Shown piece after piece: positions 34,718-42,052 of a stretch of 64,000 nucleotides of DNA (positions are counted from its first letter, which is position 1; each line of letters begins with the position of its first letter). A model generated the notes under the pieces. The model saw only the letters and a list, made by a program, of their open reading frames with translations, was not told the origin of the DNA and made no database searches. The DNA comes from Selaginella moellendorffii (taxonomy: Eukaryota > Streptophyta > Lycopodiopsida > Selaginellales > Selaginellaceae): contig NW_003314267.1 in NCBI RefSeq assembly GCF_000143415.4, positions 1,581,449 through 1,645,448 on the forward strand, read 5' to 3'. Position numbers and translations under genes: made by a program.

Positions 34718-36634
34718 TCAAGGCTCGTTCAAGGCCTGTATTGCCGGGTGCTCCGCGTAATAGCTGAGCGTTACAGGCCGGGAAGTTGGCGGCACGGGGG
34801 CCGGCACGTCTCCACTCAGAAACTGGCAACACTCTCGCATCGTCGGCCTGCTATCCGCATCGGGATGGCAGCACAAGAGTCCGAGGGTCAAGACGCGCTC
34901 CATTTGCAACGCATCGAAGCACTTGATCAACTTCACGTCCGCGGCCTCGAGCAGCATTCCTCCGGTGTTGGCCTTCCACACCCAGTCGAGCAGAGTTATT
35001 CCATCGGCTTCGAAGCTCTTGTCAAGCGCGTGGAGGCCGGTTGCGATCTCCAAGAGGACCACTCCAAAGCCGTAGACGTCCGACTTTACGGTTGCTCTTC
35101 CGGTGTACGCCAACTCGGGAGCGATGTATCCCAAGGTTCCGACTTTGGTCATGTCCTCGGTGGTGGCGTCCATGAATCGAGCCAGGCCGAAGTCGCCGAG
35201 CCGGGGAACGAAATCAGCATCCAGCAAAACGTTTGCGGCTTTCACGTCCCGGTGGACGATCTTGTGCTCCCATCCTCCGTGCAAGAAGGCGAGCGCTTCG
35301 GCGATGCCTTGGGCGATGTTGTACCGCTGATCCCACTGGAGAACGCGCCGGTGGTCGAACAGGATGGTGTCGAGGCTCCCGTTGGGCATGAACTCGTAGA
35401 CGAGGATGAGTTTGCTTTTCTCGTGACACCAGCCTCGGAGAGAGACCAAGTTCTTGTGCTGGAGGCGGGAGATGATGGACAGCTCCGATATAAACTGGTG
35501 GTGGCTCTCCTTGGAATCGTTGGCCAGCAGCTTCACCGCCACGACCGAGCCGTCGCTGGACAGCACTCCTTTGTAGACGCTTCCCATCCCTCCGCGGCCG
35601 AGCAGCTCCTTGTCGCTGAAGTTCTTCGTCGCCAGCGCCAACTCCTCGAAGCTGAAGAGCGTGAAGGAGCAGCCAGCTTTGTTCCGTCTCTGGATACTCC
35701 GTGTCTTGAGGTAGACCCGGAGGAAGGCCTGGAATTGTAGCAGCGCAGCTCCCAGCAGCAGCATCGCGACTCCCAGCCCGGCCGAGGACAGCAAAACCGC
35801 GACTATGAAGTTCGTTCTACTGCAGTACCACGCCTTGCAGGCTCCCGGTGGTGCGCTCTTGTTCGGGGGATGGCTCACGTACCGGGTGGTGAAGCTCCAT
35901 TTGTAGATCTGGTAATACTGGTGACACTGGCCAGTGGATGCGGAGAAGCCAACGTAGTAGCTTTCCCTCTGGAGAATCGCCGGGAGCCTCACTCTCGGCA
36001 ATTCCAGGTCTGGCTTTGCGGGTCTCCTGTTCCCGTTGCTAACTCTCACCTCTAGTGTGTCGTAGAGGCCCCAGTACTCGATCCACGCGGTGAGCGTGAG
36101 ATTACTGGCCAGGAGCTCCTGCATGTTGCTTCCAGTCGTTTGAGCCGAGATGAGGCTGCCGAGATCCACACCGACGTGCTGCCAGGGCGGGTCCTCGTAC
36201 ACCATGTTCTGGTGCGTGTCAAACTCCACCGCAAACGTGTGGTTGAGGCTCCGGCCGGGGGTCATGAGGCCGAGGACGCTTCCGGGTGGAGGAGCCCGAG
36301 GCTTGGGGACGACGACGAAGGCGAATCCTTCTCCCTGCTGGCACGACGGCTGCGTGATCTTGAACTGAAACGAGGTATTGAAGGTGACGAGCTTGACAGG
36401 GGCGTCGGCATGGCGGAAGCGGACCGGGAGCTTGTGGTAGACTCGTCCGACACTCCCTGGCTGCCCCGAGGTGAGGAAGATGCTCGTCTCTTTGCCTTTT
36501 GCGCTGCCTCTGAAAGCTAACAGGTTGCTATTCTGGAAGGAGGGAGTGAGGGTGAAGGAGATGTCGTCGCCTGCTTGGCACAGGGGGAGTGTGAGTGAGA
36601 TCCAAAACACGAGCACAGCAGTGGCAGCAAGCAT
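34718..36634 (-). CDS. L-type lectin-domain receptor-like kinase
   Basis: A single exon of 638 residues. Signal peptide 1-22. The legume-lectin domain is about 23-255 (FTLTPSFQNSN; FAVEFDTHQN in place of the usual EFDT metal site; HVGVDLGSLIS). A Pro-rich linker with Cys follows, then a transmembrane helix at about 276-302 and a kinase domain from about 340. Motifs are GRGGMGSVYKG (346-356), Lys368 in VAVK, HRDVKAANVLL (461-471), DFGLAR (481-486) and GTLGYIAPE. All catalytic residues are present, so it should be an active Ser/Thr kinase at the plasma membrane. Such receptors sense extracellular signals and often act in defence. Intronless structure is usual for the family. Confidence 0.95.
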   Translation of the reverse strand: MLAATAVLVFWISLTLPLCQAGDDISFTLTPSFQNSNLLAFRGSAKGKETSIFLTSGQPGSVGRVYHKLPVRFRHADAPVKLVTFNTSFQFKITQPSCQQGEGFAFVVVPKPRAPPPGSVLGLMTPGRSLNHTFAVEFDTHQNMVYEDPPWQHVGVDLGSLISAQTTGSNMQELLASNLTLTAWIEYWGLYDTLEVRVSNGNRRPAKPDLELPRVRLPAILQRESYYVGFSASTGQCHQYYQIYKWSFTTRYVSHPPNKSAPPGACKAWYCSRTNFIVAVLLSSAGLGVAMLLLGAALLQFQAFLRVYLKTRSIQRRNKAGCSFTLFSFEELALATKNFSDKELLGRGGMGSVYKGVLSSDGSVVAVKLLANDSKESHHQFISELSIISRLQHKNLVSLRGWCHEKSKLILVYEFMPNGSLDTILFDHRRVLQWDQRYNIAQGIAEALAFLHGGWEHKIVHRDVKAANVLLDADFVPRLGDFGLARFMDATTEDMTKVGTLGYIAPELAYTGRATVKSDVYGFGVVLLEIATGLHALDKSFEADGITLLDWVWKANTGGMLLEAADVKLIKCFDALQMERVLTLGLLCCHPDADSRPTMRECCQFLSGDVPAPVPPTSRPVTLSYYAEHPAIQALNEP

Positions 36635-37041
36635 GGTTCTGGAAGATGGAAGATCGATCTAAACAGGTTGGGTGGTCGCACGAGCTTATGTTGGAAGTTC
36701 CGATGGACGGACGGCGGACTCCCACAAGGCCGCATTATTGGGAGACAGGACAAAGACCAACAGTTTTGTCACTGGGACCGAGGAGAACAAAAGAAACACT
36801 TTTCTTCGTTACCTCTTACAAACAAAGTCTATCGGGCTGGAGGAGGAAGAACTCTCAAGTTTTCCGTATCGTCTCACAGACTTCATTGATAAAGGTAACG
36901 ACATAGTAGTTTAAGATCTCCTCTTACATGTTTTTCTTTTCATTGTTTTTCAGGCGCCATGCTTCCAATTTGAGGAAACTTGCGGAGTGTTACAGTGAAG
37001 AAAATGGCAGGACGGGGGAAGAGAACTGCTAGACGAGGGTC
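36635..37041. other. Intergenic region between the lectin receptor kinase and H2B
   Basis: It contains the receptor kinase promoter and the H2B 3' side. Splice-like GT..AG borders near 36893-36954 suggest an untranslated exon. An ATG at 37004 opens a 13-codon frame starting MAGRGKR, as histone H2A does, but stops at once. Confidence 0.4.
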
Positions 37042-37530
37042 TTAGGAGGAAGCTCTGAGAAATCTGGCCACGGCCCTTTGGCCCTCCACGACGGCTTGCT
37101 GGGACAGCTGCCCGGGCAAGGCGAGCTTGCAGGCGGTCTGGATGTCCTTGGAGGAGAGCGTGGCCGCCTTGTTGCGCCGGACCAGCTCCGCCGCCTCTCT
37201 CGCCAGCCTCTCAAACATGTCGTTCATGAACGTGTTCATGATATCCATGGCCGTGGTCGATATCTTGAGATCCTGGTGCGTCGTCGACCGCAAAACCTTG
37301 AGGATGTAGCGCTTGTACGTGTTGCTCGCCGCCGCCTTCTTTCGCTTGCCGGATCCAGGAGCTTCTGCCGGAGTCGCTGGAGCTTCAGTTTGGGGCTGCG
37401 CCGCTGGAGGAGCTTCGGATTTCGTCGAGGGAGTCTTCTTGGCGGGAGCTTTCACCGGAGGCTTCTTCATCGTCTTCGCCGGCACCTTCACTGGCTCCGC
37501 CACACGGGCGCTCTTCGCCACCTTTGCCAT
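37042..37530 (-). CDS. Divergent histone H2B variant
   Basis: One intronless frame of 162 residues. The N-terminal tail (about 70 residues) is long and rich in Lys, Pro, Ala and Thr. The fold begins at NTYKRYILKVLRSTTHQDLK and continues DIMNTFMNDMFERLAREAAE, NKAATLSSKDIQTACKLALP and ending VARFLRASS. Canonical plant H2B is extremely conserved, but here many fold positions differ (for example KVLRSTTHQDLKIS against KVLKQVHPDIGIS, and the acidic HAVSEGTKAVTKF end). It is therefore a variant, perhaps germline- or sperm-type. The ATG at 37530 is preferred: the extra 22 upstream codons are hydrophobic and cover a TATA-like stretch (37560-37570). Confidence 0.9.
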   Translation of the reverse strand: MAKVAKSARVAEPVKVPAKTMKKPPVKAPAKKTPSTKSEAPPAAQPQTEAPATPAEAPGSGKRKKAAASNTYKRYILKVLRSTTHQDLKISTTAMDIMNTFMNDMFERLAREAAELVRRNKAATLSSKDIQTACKLALPGQLSQQAVVEGQRAVARFLRASS

Positions 37531-37605
37531 GCTGCAAAGGCAAACACAGCCCAAGCAGTATATATATATCCCTCCATTATAAAAAGTCACTCTCAAGCTC
37601 AGGTA

Positions 37606-37636
37606 TGTCCGTATAGAATATGTTGTCCGTACGCAA
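37606..37636. repeat. Left member of a direct repeat flanking 37.6-38.66 kb
   Basis: TGTCCGTATAGAATATGTTG followed by TCCGTACGCAA. It pairs with 38631-38661 (TGTCCGTTCAGAATATTTTA, TCCGTACACAA), 26 of 31 bases identical by eye. More CCGTAC copies follow at once. Confidence 0.65.
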
Positions 37637-37689
37637 TATCTCCGTACGGGAAACGTCCGTACGTAAAATGTTTTTTGCTAAGCGTGATG

Positions 37690-37772
37690 GAGCGGAGCTG
37701 CTGCTCGTCGTCCCTTCCAGGCATAATCTCCTCGCTAGCGTCATTGTATGGGAATAATCCCTCTTCTCCCCA
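37690..37772. repeat. Fragment copied from the five-HTH gene
   Basis: It matches 39886-39990 inside the HTH gene in the same orientation: GAGCTGCTGCTC, then GTCGTCCCTTCCAGGC(A/G)TAA and CTCCTCGCTAGCGTCATTGT. An internal 7-base gap and later gaps remove coding function. Confidence 0.8.
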
Positions 37773-37975
37773 AATGTGACGTGCCTAAGAATCGTACACC
37801 AAGATTCTTTACAACCCGAAAAAGATCATGCATATCTCTCGTTTGAGCATAGTTTGGAGGCTCAGAGAAGAAAGTTAGGCGTTCCTGTAAATGAAGTACA
37901 ATGCATAGCTGATGAGCCGGTTAAACTAACTTTCTATTCAAGAGAGCGGAATTTGCTTCGTAAACAACAATACCC

Positions 37976-38600
37976 TCACCCTGTATGTATAAGCCTCCTC
38001 GTTGTCGTCTGGAACATAAATGGGCATCTCAACATGCATACCTCCAAGAGCTCGTCCCTTTTCTCCCTAAACGGCGGACACAAGGCCCCACTCGACGCAG
38101 TGCCCCGAATGTCATCCAGAACACCAGCTTGCACCTCAAGCCCCTCTTGCAGGCTGCCTCCACACGCGTTTGCAAGTTGCCGCAACGCTTGCTCCACTTT
38201 CACCAGGCTTGTATCATCCTCCTGTTCCTGACTCCCATCCGCGATGTAGTGCTTGATCTTGATCACGTTGAGCAGATACTTGTCGAGCGAATATCGTCCA
38301 CGATGATGTTGCTAAGGTTCCGTCCCAGCCAAGTCCTGCAACAAGGTGTTGCCGGTAGAGTCTGTGCGAGAAGATTGGATCCAAAACCTGCAGCGCAGCC
38401 TCGGCATACGGCTGCGCCGGCCATGGCGTGCAAGAAAGAATCCACACCGGGTCTCTTAGCCATGTAGAATCTCCACACAGGAGGCAGCCTCGCGCGCATC
38501 TCATGTAGGCCCTGTTCCAGCAATGGCCATCCATCTTTTGTTGCTGACGCTACACGGCCAATAGTCAATTTGATGTCAAAGCAGCGCAGCAGCTAAGAAG
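37976..38600 (-). pseudogene. Unrecognised gene remnant
   Basis: Two adjacent minus-strand frames (38568-38263 and 38266-37976) overlap near 38265 and together look like one broken protein. The first has TIGRVASATKDGWPLLEQGL and LPPVWRFYMAKRPGVDSFLH. The second has VIKIKHYIADGSQEQEDDTS, LVKVEQALRQLANACGGSL and LEVQAGVLDDIRGTASSG. GC content and codon pattern look like real coding sequence. I cannot name the family. It sits between the two direct repeats at 37606 and 38631. Confidence 0.45.
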
Positions 38601-38630
38601 AGGAAGGAGAATATTCTTTGATAAAAGGGT

Positions 38631-38661
38631 TGTCCGTTCAGAATATTTTATCCGTACACAA
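38631..38661. repeat. Right member of the direct repeat
   Basis: See 37606-37636. The pair encloses about 1 kb holding the HTH-gene fragment and the unrecognised remnant. Confidence 0.65.
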
Positions 38662-38783
38662 AGGTGTATATTCCGTGCATTAGGTTAGACTTTTAAGTGA
38701 ACTTGTCGTCCACATTTTGTAAAAACGCCATAATCAGTCAAACTATACGTGTGTTTCTTGTTGCAAGAGTAAGCACAGCGCAG

Positions 38784-41480
38784 CTAAACCAGAGTATGGT
38801 GATGGTGGTGAGAATGGTGGTGCTGGTGCTGCGAGTGATGGTGATGAGCGATGTTAGCGTCGGAGCGATCGCAGCAGCTTGCCCCTGGATTGTTGGCGGT
38901 GGGAGCGGCAATGATACCGCTCCCTCCGCCGCCACTTCCACCGCTCGGATGGTGCTGGTGATGCTGCTGCTGCTGCTGCTGCTCCAGAGCTCCTCCTCCT
39001 CCCGCCATGGCCGACTGCTCGCCTTCTTCCTCCTCCTCCTCCTCCGCCTCCTCCTGGCTGCTGCTCTCAAACTCCTCCGCCCGCTGCACCAGCGACAGCT
39101 CCATCTTGTCCATCTCGCCCTCCACCTTCCGCCGGAGGATCTGCAAGTGCTCCCCGGTCACCATATGCACCACCGACATCTCGTCGATGAGGCTCCGGTT
39201 CTGCGCCTCCTGCAGCCCCTCGCCCACCCGCGCCGCCACGTCCGGGTGCCGCCGGTTGAACCACACCCACCACTTCTTCACGGGGATCCCGTCCTTGAAC
39301 GGCGAGCCTTTGTTCACCGACAGCGGCGCCACCCTCCGCCGCAGCGAGTTGAGCGTCATGAGCGACTGCGATACCTGCTGGATGCTGAAGAACCACTCCA
39401 CGATGGCCGACTCCTGCTCGCCCCTCGTCATTCCTCCGTGCGGGCCTCTCTTCCTCGAGTGCGTCCTCCCGTTGAGCCAGTTCCTCAGCGTCGTCCTGGG
39501 GATCCCGTAGCACTGCCCGGCCTTCCGGATGGAGATCCCGTTCTTGATCGCCGCGAGAGCGTTGTGGAGCGCCTGCTCCGTCCACCCGTTGCTCTTCCTC
39601 GACTTCTCGTCCGACTCTTTCATCTCCCCGGACTCAAACTGGCCCTCGTCTTCCTCCTGCTTGCCTTCACCACCACCACCACCACCACCACTCGGGCTTC
39701 TCTTCTGTGCACCGTTGAGCGTGTACTTGAGTGTCGAGCGCGGGATCCCAAACTGCTGCCCCGCGCTGCCGATAGTGCAGGAGCCACTCTTCACGGCTTC
39801 CACGGCATCTAGCAGCGCCTGCTCTGTCCATTTGCCACCTTTTCCCCGCTTCTTGCCTCCGGACATGGAGATCTCCGCGGACTCGAGCTGCTGCTCCACG
39901 CAGGCGTCGTCCCTTCCAGGCGTAAGCTCCTCGCTAGCGTCATTGTATGGGAAGTCTTCCCCAGTCATCCTAACACCTTCTTCTCCCAAACTAGAGTCTC
40001 CCTGCTCGAAAGCGAGAGATGTGTGCGGGCCGCGTTTCCGGGACCTTGTCCGACCTGTTATCCAATTCCTGAGCGTTGTCCGTGGTATGCCATAAGCCCG
40101 GCTTGCTTTGCAGATCGTCAAGGTGTTGTTTTTAATCGCTTCCATAGCCTCCATCAGCGCCTTCTCCGTCCAGCAGCCAACTTTCTTCTTCCCTTCTCTG
40201 GCCTTTTTCTTCAAACGCTCCTTCTTCTCGCCACCATCAGGAATCTGATCGTCACCACCGTCCTCCTCGTCGTCATCTTCGTCGTCTTCCTCATCATCCT
40301 CATCGTCATTCATCTCCGCCACAGCCATTGCATAGGCATCCTCCCTGCTACCATGGAATGGCTGCCCGTATACAGTAACCTCGGTCCCTGACGACGATGA
40401 CTTCTTCTCTTGCTCCTTCATCCAGTAGTCAAGCGTCGAGTTTGGAATGCCGTAAACCTGTGCTGCCTTGCTCACCGCCATGCCCCCGTTCCTCACAGCG
40501 TTGAGTGCCTCAAACAGCGTATGCTTCGTCCACACTCGCCTCCTCTTCCGCAGCAAACTATCCTCCTTACTGTCACTCCCATGTCCCTCCTCACCGGAGT
40601 TTAACGTCACCTCGTTCCCCATCATCAGCGTTCCGGGATGCTGATCGCCCTGCATCTCCTGGCGACAAAACGAGAGAGCCTCGTCTACTTTCGGCCCGCG
40701 CTTCCTAGACCTGTTCCTCCCGTTCAACCAGTTCCGCAAAGTCGACCGAGGAATCCCAAAGTCCTTGCTCGCTTTGTAGGCTGTCAAGGATCCACTTTTC
40801 ACAGCCGCCACCGCGTCGCACAGAGCCTGCTCCGTCCATCGGACTTCCCTCGTCCGCTTCGAGTCGGGCTGGTCGCTATCGTTTCTCAGCTCGTCATCGT
40901 CGTTGGCATCGCAAAGAGAAGGATCCTCCCACCTCCCACCCTCCGCTTGCATGACTACGTGGTGCGAGCCATCTAAGACGTGGTGAGCTCCTTCCATCAC
41001 CGAGACGCTCTCGGCCCGGCCACTGTAGAGTGGCTGCTCCCACCGGACCTCTTTCACGATCTGGTGCTGCCCTCCACCGCTGCCATCGCCTCTAGCATCG
41101 CAGAACCCCTGCTCGGTCCATCGGAGCTCTAGCTTGTTCACGGCCTGGTGATGATCATCGTGGGAGCCGGGAGCTACCACACCCATTCCTCCTGCTAGAG
41201 CCACCAGAGCCTGCTGGCTTCCTTGCAATTCGCCCTCTCGCACGCCATACTGCGCTGCCACTCCCTGGAGATCCTCCCGGAGCACAAAATGCTGGCCATC
41301 CCTCACGACGTACTGACCAGGAATGTGGTGGTGGTGATGCTGCTGTTGCTGCTGCTGATGGTGGTGATGGCTCTCCGGTGCCATGGCGAAGTGATGCACG
41401 CCCTGGAGGTGATGCTCGCTCCCATCCCTCACGGAATCCATCTGCTGCTGGCTCAGCGACAAGACATTCACAGCGTCCAT
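38784..41480 (-). CDS. Five-domain Pipsqueak-type HTH protein with CENP-B/Tc5-like segment
   Basis: A single open frame of 898 residues from the ATG at 41480; the frame extends a few codons upstream only through GTG. Five HTH_psq-type domains lie at about residues 215-262, 317-357, 437-483, 551-595 and 633-680. Each reads W-T-(E/K)-x-x-L-x-(D/E/N)-A..., then (Y/F)GIP-x-(S/T)-T-L-x-x-W or similar, and three are followed by a basic RSRKRGP-type tail. Three truncated copies of the motif start precede them (RWTEQGFCDA about 120, RWEQPLYS about 146, RWEDPSLCDA about 183). Residues about 684-760 resemble the second half of a CENP-B/Tc5 DNA-binding region (WWVWFNRRHPDVAARVGEGL). There is no DDE nuclease domain. 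The ends are Gln/His-rich and linkers are acidic. It is a probable nuclear DNA-binding protein derived from a pogo/Tigger-like transposase. Confidence 0.85.
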   Translation of the reverse strand: MDAVNVLSLSQQQMDSVRDGSEHHLQGVHHFAMAPESHHHHQQQQQQHHHHHIPGQYVVRDGQHFVLREDLQGVAAQYGVREGELQGSQQALVALAGGMGVVAPGSHDDHHQAVNKLELRWTEQGFCDARGDGSGGGQHQIVKEVRWEQPLYSGRAESVSVMEGAHHVLDGSHHVVMQAEGGRWEDPSLCDANDDDELRNDSDQPDSKRTREVRWTEQALCDAVAAVKSGSLTAYKASKDFGIPRSTLRNWLNGRNRSRKRGPKVDEALSFCRQEMQGDQHPGTLMMGNEVTLNSGEEGHGSDSKEDSLLRKRRRVWTKHTLFEALNAVRNGGMAVSKAAQVYGIPNSTLDYWMKEQEKKSSSSGTEVTVYGQPFHGSREDAYAMAVAEMNDDEDDEEDDEDDDEEDGGDDQIPDGGEKKERLKKKAREGKKKVGCWTEKALMEAMEAIKNNTLTICKASRAYGIPRTTLRNWITGRTRSRKRGPHTSLAFEQGDSSLGEEGVRMTGEDFPYNDASEELTPGRDDACVEQQLESAEISMSGGKKRGKGGKWTEQALLDAVEAVKSGSCTIGSAGQQFGIPRSTLKYTLNGAQKRSPSGGGGGGGEGKQEEDEGQFESGEMKESDEKSRKSNGWTEQALHNALAAIKNGISIRKAGQCYGIPRTTLRNWLNGRTHSRKRGPHGGMTRGEQESAIVEWFFSIQQVSQSLMTLNSLRRRVAPLSVNKGSPFKDGIPVKKWWVWFNRRHPDVAARVGEGLQEAQNRSLIDEMSVVHMVTGEHLQILRRKVEGEMDKMELSLVQRAEEFESSSQEEAEEEEEEEGEQSAMAGGGGALEQQQQQQHHQHHPSGGSGGGGSGIIAAPTANNPGASCCDRSDANIAHHHHSQHQHHHSHHHHHTLV

Positions 41481-42052
41481 CCCGCGCAGCGCTAGCGCTC
41501 TCACATCCTGCCCAAAACGCGCGTCAGAGCTAGAACCCTAAAATTTCTTGCAAGAACTGGAGAAAGTGGGGAAGAAATCTCTCCAAGAAAACGCCCCCGG
41601 AGAGCTGGGAATCCCGAGAGGGAGCGCGGCTTGCTCACCTCGACATCCGGAGGACGCGCCAAGAAAATGCCGCAGAGATTAGGGCAAGAGATCCAGGAGA
41701 AGCGGCGATCGTAGCGCCGGCGTCACGCATCTTAGAAGCATCCTTGCTCAAGAACCCTGGATGGAAACCGAAGAGAAAAAAAATTTGATCCGAAAGAACT
41801 CCCACTGAGAAAGAGAAAAACATTTCATTTATCTCGCCTAGTTTAAGCTACAAAATGCTTCGCATCTGCGCCGTCCGATGCCAAGCGGTACCAACGGCCA
41901 CGATCCAGAGCGACACGGACGGACGAGATTGAGGTGCAATCTTTCCGTTACAGTCGTGGCGAGTTCCCAGCCGTTATTTCTTGCCAGTTCCAAAGTTCTG
42001 GGGAAAACGAAGAGTTCCAAACAAAACAAGTACCCATAGAACGATGAACGAT
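41481..42052. promoter_or_regulatory. Upstream region of the HTH gene, with probable 5' UTR intron
   Basis: On the minus strand a donor GTGAGC lies at about 41640 and an acceptor CAG at about 41507, just before the coding exon. The spliced leader would carry a very short upstream ORF (ATG TCG AGG ATG TGA). The rest is promoter of the HTH gene and 3' flank of RPN2, both on the minus strand. Confidence 0.45.

Noticed and set aside
34748-35740. 330-codon plus-strand frame antisense to the lectin receptor kinase
   Set aside because: Shadow of a GC-rich coding exon; the minus strand has all kinase motifs and the plus-strand frame has no recognisable domain.
37531-37596. Longer H2B start at 37596
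   Set aside because: The extra 22 codons are hydrophobic, unlike any histone tail, and cover a TATA-like promoter stretch.
38697-39812. 371-codon plus-strand frame antisense to the five-HTH gene
   Set aside because: Low-complexity Leu/His/Arg translation mirroring the repetitive gene on the other strand.
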